From NCBI RefSeq assembly GCF_901709675.1, contig NC_051088.1:25703193-25767192 (forward strand): a stretch of 64,000 nt of DNA, in the 5' to 3' direction. Shown in pieces: positions 12,846-25,918 of the stretch (positions are counted from its first letter, which is position 1; each line of letters starts with the position of its first letter). The notes beneath the pieces were generated by a model. That model did not search any database, was not told the DNA's origin, and worked only from the letters and a program-made list of their open reading frames with translations. The stretch comes from Syngnathus acus (taxonomy: Eukaryota; Chordata; Actinopteri; Syngnathiformes; Syngnathidae). Position numbers and translations under genes: made by a program.

Positions 12846-14594
12846 CAAAAACAATGTGAGGCTAAAGCGAAGACCAGCAAGCTATGGCTGACAGTGCTAA
12901 TGTAGCCCTAGTTAAAAAAATACTTAGTGATAGGTTAGAAAAAAACTCCCCCTTTTTTGAAAAAGAGGGAGAGGGTTAGGCAATTAATTCTTTCCGTGAA
13001 GGGTTAGGGCTTGGTTGAAAATCCATAAGCAGCTAGCTCTCTGGGTTCTCCCGCCTGATATTGTTGCTCTATCTAGTGGCGTAGATGGTAAATGACAGTT
13101 TGAGCAACTTGCTCCAAAGAATGAAGGGGAATGATTTGGCCAGCCCGTTCTCTCCAGCACTGCGCTGCTGCTTTCAACGCACACAACGGAGAAGGTGCGT
13201 TCGGCCCGAATGTGGGTGAAAGTCCCTTTTTTGCAGCATGCCCTCGAGTGTCCCGAGTTCAATTTGTCTAAGAGCACAAAGCAGCTTCAATCGTTTGCTG
13301 CATATTTGTTTACCTGGTTCCTCAAGCGTCCACTTCAGCCATGAAGTTTTGCTTTTGAAAGGGCAAGCCGCTCACAAGCACACTCACATTCCTGGGTGCC
13401 TGGATAGGCGTGAACTGAGCCCCGGCTGGGGGTGTGCTGCTGGGCTGTCCCAGCACATCGGGGGGCTGTCCCGGCCCGTCGGGGGGGCTGCTGGGCTGTC
13501 CCCTAACCCTCTGTCCCGGCCCGGCCCGACGTGGAGTCAAAGCAAACAGGCTGAAGGTCACGCGCACGCGAGCCATTGAGGAAGCACGCTGGGCGGATGA
13601 GTGAACACGTGCTTGTGCACCCCATGTGTTGGACACAAGTCAACGTTTGTGAAATGTTTCTGAGTGGGATATCTTGCCACAAGCCAACGCCACTGTGGCC
13701 GCCATTGGGACATCCAGCACACACGCACGCACGCATTGAGCAATGAACTGCACCTTCTCAAAAACACAGATTAGACGAGTACATGGCCGCTGATTTTTAT
13801 CTGTGAAAAAATCATTTTCTTGTCTTTCTCTTGACGTTGGAAATAGAGACCTCTGTCCATTTGTAATGAGCACAATGTTTACGCAGACTCCAGTAGCGGG
13901 TGCGGTATTAGTGACGTGGCCACGTGGCATGAGTGACATTTGAAACTAAGGCCAAATATATCTGCTGTGCGTTGGTTCAAGTTGAAGGAGCCCATCTTGG
14001 ATTTTCAAGGTCTTATTATTATTTTCATCATTCGTATTGATCCATTACACGCCCGCCCCGTGTAAAAACGACGACTGAAAGGAGCGCTTCTGACTAAAGA
14101 CAGACCGACGTGTTCTCCTTTTCTGCTTCTTGCCATTTGCACCTTGGAATGACAGGAGAAGACAAAGCGTGGCAGGCAGGAGCGCAATCCCGAGATTGCT
14201 TTCTCGGACTTTGGAACGGATGAACCCGGTGGCACCCGGGAGGTTCAAAAGCAGCTTCCGCCCTTCCTTTTCTTCCGACCTGTGCGCGGCTATAGACGCA
14301 GCGGCTCAACAAGGAAGAGCCAAGCCCACAGCGGTCCAAAATAAAGAGGAGAACAATCGCAAAGGCTCCCGTCCGCCCGCCCACCCACTGACGTAGATGT
14401 GGCTCAAGTTTGCAGGCAGGGGTGCATTTCAACAGCTGAAAATACCTTCAGCCATTGGCTTGCCTCCCGCTTGCTTACTTGCCCTACTTTGAGCAGGGGC
14501 CGGCCGCTCACATACAGCCGCTCGCTCCACACCAAAGCGTTGCGCTTTTGGTGAGCGCGTTTTGGCAAAATTTGCTCTTCCTTGCAGCATTCGC

Positions 14595-14608
14595 ATGGCG
14601 GCGGCGGC

Positions 14609-14645
<37 letters not shown>

Positions 14646-16857
14646 CCAGCACCAGTACCAGCACCAGCACCAGCACCAGCACCAGCAGCAGCGGATCCGC
14701 CGGACGGAGGCTGGGGTTGGGCCGTGGTGGCGGCCTCCTTCATCTCCGTGGGATTTGCCTACGCCTTCCCCAAATCGCTCACCGTCTACTACAAGGAAAT
14801 CCAGGAGTATTTCTCCGTCTCCTACAGCCAGATCGCCTGGATGTCCTCACTCATGCTGGCGTCCATGTACGCAGCGGGTCAGTCGAGTCGGGCCCCTCTC
14901 TCGATGCCAGCGGGCAAATGGCAGCGGCCTGCGACCCTGACACTGAGCCTCTCCCTGCCTCCCTAATACCTCCCTCCCTCCCTCGCACGCAGGGCCCCTG
15001 AGCAGCATTCTTGTCAACCGCTACGGCAGCAGACCCGTGGTCATGGTTGGCGGCCTCACCGTTTCCGCCGCCATGGTGCTCGCCTCCTTTGGAACCTCCA
15101 TGCTCCACCTGTACCTGTGTGTGGGAGTCCTCGGAGGTAAGCGACACTCTCAAATGTCACTCGCCGCCGTCCCGCATCCTTTTGATCGCAACCTCGGGCT
15201 AAGGGCAAACTTGTCAGATATCGTCCCAGTGCTTTATCTTGAATGCTCGCTATGCTAACGGTAATTAGCAGGGGCCAGCCTTCACAGTTGAACTATTTCA
15301 TGTATGCCAGAAAGATGGATACACGGCTGTGGAGCCTTCTCTGCGAGATTGCGCAAGAAGGTCTAACTCCCACCACCAAGGTCCCTATTCTTCTACGACT
15401 CTAGGCCGCCCTCTGCCTAGCCTGTGTGATAGATAATGTGTGACCTTGTAGTCTTGACTGAGAGCAACTTCTACGTATGTGCAAAGAGTGTCATAGAGAA
15501 GGGAAAGCGAGAGAAGGGTTACAGCGATATAACGGCATAGCTACGTAGCTAATGACATGCGCCTGCCAGCCAAAGAGGCCTATTCTACCAAAGTCTTCTG
15601 GACTCCATTCTGTTGTGATGAATTTGCCGTGACCTTTGGCATCGATTCATCTCTATGACACGCAAGGTCCCGCGCTAGCACCAAAAGGTCAAGAAACGGT
15701 TTGCGCCCAGCCCCACCCGCTCGGCTGGCTGCGCGTGCGTTTGACGGCCCGCCCGCTGTCATTCCGCCAGGTTTGGGCCTGGCCTTCAACCTGCAGCCGG
15801 CCCTGACCGTCATCGGCACCTACTTCCACGCCAAGAGGCCGCTGGCCAACGGGCTGGCCATGACGGGAAGCCCGGTATTTCTCTTCGCTCTGGCGCCCCT
15901 CAATCAGTTTCTCTTTGACTCTTTTGGCTGGAGGGGAAGCTTCCTGGTGCTGGGAGCCTTGGTGCTGAACTGCTGCGTGGCCGGCGCTCTGATGAGACCC
16001 GTGGACGCCGGCCAAGCCCGAGCGGAGGCGCAGAGCGAGCAGCGGCAACGGCCGGGCCGGAGCCGCCGGGCCGCCGCCGCCCAAGCTGCGGGACGCCGGC
16101 CTGGCGCTTTCCTCGACGCGTCGCTCTTCCGCCACCGGGGCTTCCTCATTTACCTCCTCGGCAACGTGCTCATGTTCTTCGGCTTCTTTGCGCCGGTGGT
16201 TTTCCTCGCCCCGTATGCCAAGCATCTGGGCGTGGATGAGTATTCGGCAGCCTTCTTGCTCTCCATCTTTGCTCTGGTGGACATGTTTGTGCGCCCGGCG
16301 ACGGGCTTGATCGCTAATAGCAAACGGATCCGGCCCAGGATCCAGTATTTGTTCAGCTTTGCCGTTTGCTACAACGGGGCGTGCCACCTTTTGTGCCCTC
16401 TGGCACGCGGCTACGCCGGCCTGGCGCTTTACGCCGTCTTTTTCGGCACGGCCTTCGGGATGGTCTGCGCTCTGCTCTTCGAAGTGCTGATGGACCTGGT
16501 CGGAGCTCAACGCTTCTCCAGCGCGGTCGGACTGGTCACCCTTATCGAGTGCGGCCCGGTGCTTCTGGGCCCTCCGCTTTCAGGTGGGAGCTGAAGCGCC
16601 CCACCGGCCGGGACGTCGGCTGCGGTCACGTTTGTCACCTCTTTCTGCTTTGTCTCTCAGGAGCGCTGGTCGATGTTTGGGGCGACTACAAGTACATGTA
16701 CTACGCGTGCGGCGCGTTCATGCTGCTGCCCGGCGTGTTTTTCTTCATCATGCATTACTACAACTACAAGCGAGCGGACGAGGAGCAGAGGCAGGGGCTC
16801 TCTGCAGAGATGAGGACGCGCCAGGAGGCGCTGCAACTGAAACCGGAAGGAATTTGA
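14595..16857 (+). CDS. slc16a7: Monocarboxylate transporter, MCT2-like (SLC16 family)
   Basis: This is a proton-coupled lactate/pyruvate/ketone-body carrier of the plasma membrane; family members need a basigin or embigin partner. Exons are 14595-14877, 14993-15136, 15771-16583 and 16661-16857, summing to 478 aa. The start follows an acceptor at 14586, so the in-frame ATG further upstream is intronic. Visible marks are the SLC16 signature DGGWGW (about 37-42), the lysine in YAFPKS of the first membrane segment, the Asp/Arg pair in [11 protein letters not shown] of TM8, and [20 protein letters not shown]. Blocks such as [10 protein letters not shown] and HLLCPLA read closer to MCT2 than to MCT1 or MCT4. 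The N-terminus carries an unusual run of 11 Ala followed by Pro-Ala repeats, encoded by a GCA/CCA microsatellite. Family is certain; the a7 assignment is less so. Confidence 0.7.
14604..14697 (+). repeat. In-frame (GCA)n/(CCAGCA)n coding repeat
   Basis: This trinucleotide tract encodes the poly-Ala and Pro-Ala stretch at residues 7-33 of the MCT2-like protein, just before the conserved DGGWGW motif. Confidence 0.95.
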
Positions 16858-17050
16858 CGCAGTGCGGAGAAGGGACTTTTTCTTTTTTTTTTTAATTATT
16901 CCACACAAAAAAACATTTCTATCTCAAATGACCGACCCCATTTATGCCGAATATCTGTATCGGTATGTGCTCTGTATATTGGGACTTTTATCTTGAAGGA
17001 CGGTGTACAGGAAGTGCTGTTTTTGCTGTTTCTATTGAACGGATGCGCCC

Positions 17051-17056
17051 AATAAA
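17051..17056 (+). terminator. Polyadenylation signal AATAAA (slc16a7-like)
   Basis: A canonical AATAAA lies 194 bp after the stop codon of the transporter, in AT-rich sequence. This is the likely 3' end of its mRNA. Confidence 0.7.
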
Positions 17057-18239
17057 AAACAAGTGTTACCAATGTGTTGATTGGCAGGCACTGCGTGGCA
17101 AACCAAAGTAAGTTGTGATGGTCGTCATTTGGTTCTGTCTACACACGATTACTTCTTCTATTGAGATAACGCTGCTAACTCTAACTATGATTTGTTCAGT
17201 GTGCTGTGCGTGGCCTTTCTTTCTGTCCCTTTTTCAAAACAAACGCACCGCTCAGAGCCGGACCAAGGCATACGTCGCCACCACCAGGGGGCTCCGAGAG
17301 CACCGAGACGTAGTGACAGAAAAGAAAATTTTAGGAAATGGATTATTCATTAATAACTGACTGACTGACATTGTATTGCTTGCTCTGTCTCGCAAGCAAA
17401 TCTTTAGTATGGTGCGCATTTCGTGTGGACCCAAATCCGTAAACGCCGCCACGGCGACGCAAGATGGAGACGTCATGTGTAGACCCGATGAACCAATCAG
17501 AGGACGTGACGTTTTGCTTTATCGCGTGGCCGGGGTGGTAAACCAATCAGAGAGCTGGACGTGATACGCTTCATTTTTTAACACTCATATTAGGCATACT
17601 GGTCAAAATTATAATAAAAAAGTTGGGCAAACTCAAAGTTTCAACTCAAGGAAACACCCTTTATCAGTTTCTAGCAAAATATTTGAATGTCAATTACAAA
17701 CTCCACACACCCAAAAGTTGTGGGGTTTTTTGTTTGTTTTTTTACATTATGCCCTTGTGGGGCCTTGCCTCGTTGCTCAAACGATTTTTTATTTATTTAT
17801 TTTTTGCTGATATGACAGGGCAATCACAAAGTGAGCCGGCCGATACAGGTTACAATGTTCTGCACCTTTTTGAATTGCATATGGCTATAGCGGGCACTCA
17901 GTCAACAAACTGCATAGATGTCATACTTAAACTAGGTCAAAGACAGTGGTAAGTAAGCTGGGGCTGGCCGGCCCACTTGAAGACGGGAAAACAAACACAA
18001 ATAGTGAAGTGTAAAATGTAGTGGCAGCCCAGAATCAGCGTGACGGGCGAGCGAGCAGCTGGAGCAACTGCAGCCGCTTTAGGCCGACTCCAAAATCAAG
18101 TGGGTTGTTACATTGTTGTGGCCGATTTGACTCACCCACCCACTGTCCGCACCGCTGAATTTGACTGACTCCATTTGACTGGCTGGCGTTTCATCCACCC
18201 AGTGTGTTCTTTGTGGCCTCGGGGTCCAGAGTTACTCCG

Positions 18240-18606
<367 letters not shown>

Positions 18607-18609
18607 TCA

Positions 18610-19122
<513 letters not shown>

Positions 19123-21284
19123 TCATTTTCTGGTTGTTCGTTCGTGTGGCATTTTTGTGCGGTCTTTCTCGATAAAGGTTCTGACGTGCTCGTGCAAATA
19201 AAGGCCTTTACAGCGCTATCGTGTGGATGAGGGGCATCGGAAGATGCATGCTTGCGAGCGTATCCGTCTTACTGACTGTAACGGCTGCTGACTATTTTCT
19301 TTTATTCTCAAATACTGTGTTTTAGATTGAAATGTTCAACCGGAAGTTGAGTGCCGCAACATCATTGTTAACGTGATGCGGGAATGTACACGCACTTCTA
19401 AGTAGCAGTGCCGCACGCGCGGGGCATCGTTGCAACTTGCAAGTAACTTTGGTTTGTCCAATGACTTTTTACGTTCATGGAAACGTTCAAATTCCCGTTT
19501 TGACTGGAGAATTTGTTGAAGACTGCTATTGTTTAGACTAGGCCAAAGTGGTCAGTATTTATTTTCATTGTGTGTCGTCATTATAGTTAAGCAATGCTTA
19601 ACGCGAAACGTTTTATATTGTATGTCTAAAATATGAGTTGCCTGCCTGTCGTCAAGCGCCGTCGTCGGTTGGCAGGCAGTGCGAGGAAGCCGAGGGAATT
19701 GCGCGCATGCAGGCAGGCAGGCAGGCAGGCCCCTGTGCAGCCAGCCAGGTGACGGCTGGCCGGCCGGTGGGCCGGGCGGCCCACCGGCCGTAATGAGCCC
19801 CAGGGGCCGGCTTTTGCTCGGCTCTGTCACGTACCCGCCTCGCCTCGAGAGCTTTGGTTGCCAGCAGCAGGAGCAGCAGGCGCAACAGCGGCAGACCCTC
19901 GCCGGCCGCACAAGCTCGCCACACAAAAGAGGAGAAGACCCCAACGGAGTGGCCTTGCCAAAACAAATGTCGAGCTCATCTCGCCTGCACACACAAAAGG
20001 GACATAACAAGTGCTGTGCGCATGCACAAGAAGGCGTCTCGAAGCGTCCGATTTGAGCGCCCAATATCGTTGCGTGTCCGTTGCGCAATGGCAATGATTG
20101 TCAATCCCGGAGTGAACAATAAGTCCGCTCAGTGCGACGCACATCGCTGGCATGCGCCTGCCTCTCTCCGGCCCGCGCACGTGCATTTGTCTCGCGCGCG
20201 CACACACACACTTTGGCTTTGGAAGCAGGAGACGACAAACGATGCATTGTAACGTCCACAAAAGGTGAAGGCGACATTCAATGACACGTCTTCTTCCCGT
20301 TTGTGACCAAAAGTGGCCTTTGACTCACTTTCCCCCCAGCTCCTCGGGAACAAAACGTCTGGCGCGCTACTTCTCCGGCTTGCTTCAGTGAAAGCGATCC
20401 CGTCGCATGGCCCCTTCCTTTCCGGCCAAAAGGTAGACGTGCGCGCGCCCGCGCGTGCGGCGCCTGGCTCTGGCTGCATCTAGACAAAAGAAGGAGGGAA
20501 AATAATCCGAAAAGTCAAGCGGCAAGGCGCCCTTTCACACACGAGCTGGTCTCCTCGGGGATGAAGCCCGCCAGCTTCTGCGAGCGGCAAAATGAGAACT
20601 TAATCAAGACAGGAGCCATCTGTCCACCCGCACAATGTGCGCCCGCTTTCATTAGCGAGCGCCTAAGAAGCTTAAGGCGTGTTGACGTGCATGTATGGCA
20701 CCACACCGAGCGGTGGGGCGGGGCGGGGTTCGAGAAACTGCATCGAGCTTTGGAGGGCACCTGTGCCGTGCCATGAGCGCACGTTTGCTGTCATCGCCGA
20801 AGACTTTGCGCGCGCGTGCGTGCACCTGGGCTTTCAGACTTGGTTAGGATTAAGATGACTATAGCGTGATTGCGGACATGTTGTTACTCCCCAAATTGGG
20901 AGCGGGCCATGCAGTGCGGAAGAAGTTGTCTCTCTGTGAATCACATTGGAGCCCTTGTTGTGACGATGTGACGTCTTCCTATTCCGTTCAGCGATGTGCA
21001 AACAGTTGCCCTTTAGCGGAAAACATCCACAATCAAAGCTATCCCAAAACAATGACTTCCGACCATGTAGTTTGTCTCGCCTCACCATGCAAACCTTTGA
21101 AAGGACACGGAAGCTCCCTCCCTCGGCTCCCATACGACACACTTGACCAAACTGGAAAGGGTACCGATGACGCTTCGGAGGGTCACACTAGCAGCCTCGC
21201 TTCCGTCAGCCTGCCCCAGGGCAGTTGTGGCTATTTGCAATCTTCACCACCACCACGAGTGGGAACGTGTGAGTGCATGAATAT

Positions 21285-21368
21285 TGTATCCACTCTAAAG
21301 CGTCTTTGCGTGGCCAGAAAAACGCTATATAAATCGGGTGCATTATTATTACTATGATTAATATTATT
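21285..21368 (+). mobile_element. LINE/SINE 3' tail (CGCTATATAAAT...ATTATTATT)
   Basis: The motif TAAAGCGTCTTTGCGTGGCC followed by AAAACGCTATATAAATCGGG and an ATTATTATT tail is the common 3' end of teleost non-LTR elements. The upstream element body is not recognisable. Confidence 0.55.
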
Positions 21369-22404
21369 AGTTGTCTATTTGATTCATTTTGTGGCAATTC
21401 TCTCGGCTGCATTGCTTCCACAACATGGATGTGGAGTTGCGGACGTTCGATGGATTTGTCAGAGGCAAGCGCATGAATCGTCTGCATTGGTTTCTTTTTG
21501 CCAACAGATGTCGCTGTTGTTTGTAAAAAGCCACACGATTGTTGGACATGGAATTGGATGCTATATGTTGCTTGCCGAGTGTGTGGAGTCCCAGCAGCAT
21601 GTATGGAGAAAATTAAGATCTTTTTCTATGCGTGTACATCCTGCCTTCAACCAGCCAGGTCCACGCACATGCTTTATTATCCCCCGTACACTGCCGAAAA
21701 GTAGCAAAGCATCCCCAGCACAACCTCTCCTGCGACTCCTGAACTTGTAGTACCAGGGTGAAACCCCCCCACAAAATAATAATAATAATCTGTGGCATCA
21801 TCAGCCAGGCAGGGTATGGTTTTGTCGCCCTAGGCAACTTCCAAAAACGCCCCTTCCCCCGCCCCCAGTCCTGTTGGTTTCCGTCTTTGGGTGGGGGAGT
21901 GAGAGAGAGCGCTGGAGTGGGCTGCAAAAAAAGCTTGCCGGCAGGCCGGCCGGCCGGGGCGAAATCTTTCACCTGATGAGGCGGCTGCCGAGCTCGCCTA
22001 ACAGTAGGGCTGGCCCTGTTATCAGCAACTAAAAAGCCCCAAAAATGCTTGCCGGAGTCAGCGTTCATTTCCTCAGTGTGTCAAAAACTTTGGAGTAGTT
22101 TTTGTAGCGTTGCTACAATGACGTCACTTCCTCCACGCATGCTGCTGGGAGGCTACGCACTCGGCAAACAACAGCCCATCCTCCCACACGCGCGTTCGAT
22201 GTGATTGCGTTTGCACAACCCGGCCAAGCACGGACACCTGCGGTCCTTGTTCGGACAGCCTGTCATTTGATTTGTTTCTTTCGGTATGTACATACGTATT
22301 GGCCATTTCTTTTCATGTAGTGTTCGCATCTGACCTGAGTTTGCGAGCAACTCGCGGTGTTTTTGCAGGGCAGACACAAAGCTGATGAAGGTAAGCCTGA
22401 TGCA

Positions 22405-22502
22405 AATCATATCAATCAGTCAATCAATCGATCGATCAATCAAGCAATCGATCAATCAATCAACTGATCAATCGATCGCTCAATCAATTAATCAATCAAT
22501 CA
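22405..22502. repeat. (ATCA)n/(ATCG)n imperfect tetranucleotide array
   Basis: About 24 tandem tetranucleotide units alternate ATCA with ATCG and ATTA variants. Confidence 0.9.
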
Positions 22503-23225
22503 CGTGTGCTCCGGGATCAGGGGCTCCCCCCGTTCAGATGGATGGAATCATTCTTTGCGCTGTCGGGCAGGCGGGCCAAAAAGTTGTTCAAAATCCCGCT
22601 CGAGCCTTTTGTTTTTGTTGTGATGTTCCCTGACCACAAGGAGGACATGATCGGCGTTTGAATGAAGTCAAACTTCCTCGTCGAGCGGCAATGCGGCTTC
22701 TTGGCACTGAGCCCGGCCGACCGGCCGGCGTGCCCGCTTCCTCTTAAAAAACCAAACAAAACAAAAGCAGAAAAAACAAGAAACCTTCCCCCATTGTTTG
22801 CTTTGAAATGTGAGCGAATGAGCGTTGCCTCATCGGCGGGTGAGGGAACTCCAATCTGCGACGCGCGTGCCACCAATTAGCTGTGCATGGCCTCGGAACG
22901 GCAGAAAGATTTTGGGGGAAACACCTCGGCTCGGCTCGGCTCGGCTTGCCATACTCTAACTCTCTGTGTTTGAACAAAGGACGGGCTGCGTGACTTCAGC
23001 GCAGTCGGCGTTCTGTTTTCTGTCGCCCCGATTTAAGAAAAGGGACAGACTGGCGGACGGACAATTAGTGGTGGACAGTGTGGTTAACAAAAAGTCAAGG
23101 CGGGCCGGGCCGGGCCGGGCCGGGCGGTGGTTGCGCTGGGGGACGAATGACTCGGAGGACACACATGCAGCACTCGCCAATTTAAGGCACACTTTTTTTT
23201 TATCAGACGCTGAGTAGGGATCATA

Positions 23226-23264
23226 CAAAACAATAAATAGTCATAAATACAATAAATATAGTAT
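23226..23264 (-). promoter_or_regulatory. AU-rich element in il23a 3' UTR
   Basis: On the transcript strand this reads TATATTTATTGTATTTATGA followed by CTATTTATTG, giving three ATTTA pentamers within 40 bp, about 80 bp after the stop. Clustered ATTTA motifs mark rapid decay of cytokine mRNAs. A GATAAA variant signal follows at 23199-23204. Confidence 0.6.
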
Positions 23265-23338
23265 GAAGAAACACACGACTTTGGCGATGAAGAGGCACCA
23301 TGTGACCGGGCGAGCCGGTGCATGCCGTTCCTTCTTCT

Positions 23339-23835
23339 CTACTTGCACACGTGAGCCGAGCCTTGCGAGTGAGCGGCCGGATGGCCCACGGCAAACACTC
23401 GGGCCGTGAGAAGGGAAAAGGAGAAGAGTCGCTTCAGGGTGTAGTAGCACAGCGGCTCCTCTTGCCACGCGACATCATCAGGACGAGGACGAGGCTCTTC
23501 CGCCTCTTTGCTGACGTCCTGCAAACATGTACCTCTCTGATCACTCTGACTTGCACCGGCCGGCGAAATGCTTCTGGAGGCCACTCACATTGTTGAGCTG
23601 GACGCACGCGCTCACGCTTTTGCGCAAAGCCTCCGACGTCGGCTTCACGCGAGAAACGGACTCTGAACAACTTGCGAACCTGGCCACTTTGTCCAGCGCC
23701 GTCACGTAACTGCTCAGCACCTTGAGGATCTTTTTGGCGCACGGCTGTTTGAAGTGAAGTGCAGCAAAACAACGGAGGGAACAAAAAGTCCTTCTTACTT
23801 TATATGCAAGTGCAATCAAGTCACGGTGAGTATTG

Positions 23836-23904
<69 letters not shown>

Positions 23905-24448
23905 CGCTTGCTCGCTTGCTCGCTTGCTTACTTACAGTGGGGCTGTGGCGCAATGTCTCAGGATCACATTTATCCTTGGCCTCCATCCAGTCTGCAGCGA
24001 ATGTGAAATTGGCGTTATCGGTCGATCCGTTCCGCGCCTGTAAAACACGATCTGTTTATTGCCAGCCAGTGACAAAGCAGTGTTCAAAACAGGCTGGCTC
24101 TCTGATAACAATTTCTGGCAAAGTTGTGTTGTCTGAACTCGTGAACTCCCGCCCCCCGCGCGCCCCCCGCGCGCCCCCCGCGCGCCCCCCGCTCGCCCCC
24201 CGCCCCCTTTCTTTTGACAACTGACAACTGCACTTCTCCGTCCGTCGGCATGCGTGTATTAAAGACGAACGAGCGAGCGAGCGAGCGCGCGAGCATCTCC
24301 TTACCTGTATGAGTGCGTTTTTTGCGAGCTGGTTTAGTAGCAGAGAGTTGCTCTTGACCTCCGCGCAGGGATCTTTCTTCAGAGCGGTAGGCGCGCACCA
24401 ACAGGCACAAGCGGCCAACAGCAAGAAAAGAGGCGCGTAAACTGACAT
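23339..24448 (-). CDS. il23a: Interleukin-23 subunit alpha (p19)
   Basis: This is a secreted four-helix cytokine subunit that pairs with the IL-12 p40 chain. Exons, 5' to 3', are 24305-24448, 23936-24037, 23589-23744 and 23339-23518. All junctions are phase 0 and the sum is 193 aa, close to the mammalian p19 length. The product starts with a hydrophobic signal peptide (about 1-18) ending in CWCAP. It has candidate N-glycosylation sites NGS and NFT in exon 2, and a last helix (LCYYTLKRLFSFSLLTARVF) resembling the conserved C-terminal helix of p19. The head-to-head position beside pan2 matches the mammalian IL23A-PAN2 neighbourhood and is strong support. Sequence identity to mammals is low, as usual for cytokines. 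Intron 2 starts with a (GCTT)n microsatellite at the donor. Confidence 0.85.
23836..23932. repeat. (GCTT)n microsatellite at il23a donor
   Basis: There are about 24 tandem tetranucleotide units. On the coding strand intron 2 opens GTAAGTAAGCAAGCGAGC, so the repeat grows out of the 5' splice site of exon 2. Confidence 0.95.
24143..24207. repeat. C-rich minisatellite in il23a intron 1
   Basis: Tandem units of about 11 bp of the form CGCGCCCCCCG (variant CTCGCCCCCCG), five copies, lie roughly 100 bp downstream (minus sense) of exon 1. Confidence 0.85.
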
Positions 24449-24554
24449 CTTGGTCGATTTTGCTTTTTTTATTTATTTATATTTTTTATGCCGATGTCTG
24501 CTAAGGCCCGCTCCTCGCTCGGAGTGTTTGGTATGATGAGCGCTGCTGCGTTGA

Positions 24555-24628
24555 TTTATAACAACGAGGATGAGTCAGTGCAGGGATTTCCCTGCGTGAT
24601 GCATGGGCATCCCTGTGAGGGATTCCCT
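24555..24628 (-). promoter_or_regulatory. Putative il23a core promoter: TATA, AP-1, two kappaB-like sites
   Basis: A minus-strand TATAAAT box (24555-24560) lies about 107 bp upstream of the il23a ATG. Immediately upstream of it are TGAGTCA (24571-24577, AP-1 consensus), GGGATTTCCC (24583-24592, a full kappaB consensus) and GGGATTCCCT (24619-24628, kappaB-like). Mammalian IL23A is driven by Rel/NF-kappaB and AP-1, so the arrangement fits an inducible cytokine promoter. Function is inferred from sequence only. Confidence 0.65.
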
Positions 24629-24917
24629 CAGCAGGCGTTCGTAACTTGATAACTGTCTTGATTTGTTACATTAGTGCAATATTAAAAAAATATCACTAAA
24701 CTAAAAGGACAATTATAATCCAGACTACAGCATGGAAAGGAAAGAGGTGTTTCCACACTGCAGTTACTGCCGTGATTTGATTTGAACAAAAACAACGTAA
24801 CAATTGATTTAACCATTTAAATTGGTAAAAATTCCAACATGTGCCTTTTGCGAGAGGGTGTAAAAGCGTTATGGAAATGGTTCTTCGGCACATTCTTCCC
24901 ATTTCTGCAATTTTAGA

Positions 24918-24946
24918 CGGGGGGGGGGGGGGGGGGGGGGGGGGGA
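24918..24946. repeat. Poly-G homopolymer (about 26 G)
   Basis: This is an uninterrupted run of G. Such runs can form G-quadruplexes and are also prone to sequencing-length errors. Confidence 0.95.
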
Positions 24947-25736
24947 AATCCGCCTTGTTTTTCAGGAAAGTCCGAGAATGCTGTACAAAAAAAGCACTTC
25001 ATATCCAAAATATACCAAGGATATTTCCACACGTTTTAAAAGGTCGCGGCAAAATGTAATATTTGTTTAGAAAATGTGTGAAACAAACTTCTATTAGATA
25101 GGAGTTTGTACTCTTTGGAACAGAGCTCTGGATGTGCTCTTGAACGCATCGCCGAAGCCCGCCCGCTTCTGCCGCTGTTCGGAACAGCGCTCCGGATGAG
25201 CTTTTGAACGCATCACCACTGCTCCGGTCCCGTATCGGGTCCTTGCACGTGCTGTTGTTTTCCCCTTTGTTGTGACTTCAGCTGGACATGTGGGCGGCAA
25301 ATCGAACTCCAAACTCAGGTCGGCAAGAAGACTTCTGGTTCCATACACACTAGTTAATATTAGTAGTTAATATTGTTATGTTATGATTTTCTAAAGCGTG
25401 CTGTTACGTCGAAAGCCGCTATATTAAGAAAGACGCCTTGTGTTTTTTTCTTTTCTACTGAGCTAACTGGCTGCTGCGTTAGGCACGTTCGCTGTTTGTT
25501 GTTAGCCACAAGCTAACCTGAGAAAAAAGCTGTTGCTCCCACGTTTTCTGTAAATTAGTTGCAGCCGTTACTGTTGTGCACCGGAACGGTGTCAGTTGTT
25601 TCTTACTTAGGAAATAGTGATTGGCTCGTAAATTGTCGGCATTTGCAAGTCTTGATGATGTTCTATCTTGTTAGCTAGCTAACTGTTAGCCGCTACCCGG
25701 CGGAGAGAGGTTCTCTCTGTCAAATCGGCCAACGCT

Positions 25737-25858
<122 letters not shown>

Positions 25859-25918
25859 AAAACAAACGTGGCTGTCATCGGCACGTTTTCATCGCAGGTT
25901 GATCTCGCCGAAGCCACC

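Larger units (their letters stand above)
10467..14586. other. Divergent intergenic region, nfasc / slc16a7-like
   Basis: The minus-strand neurofascin start and the plus-strand transporter are head to head across this stretch. No coding exon is recognisable. It should hold both promoters and 5' UTR exons; a splice acceptor (TTCCTTGCAG ending at 14586) shows that the transporter has an upstream non-coding exon here. It also contains a GTGC microsatellite, two LINE-tail fragments, and a GC-rich repetitive patch around 13420-13530. Confidence 0.5.

Noticed and set aside
14562-14594. Upstream in-frame ATG adding [11 protein letters not shown] to the MCT2-like protein
   Set aside because: It lies before the acceptor CTTCCTTGCAG ending at 14586, so it should be intronic.
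22405-22502. Possible CRISPR-like array
   Set aside because: It is a simple tetranucleotide repeat in vertebrate DNA, without spacers.
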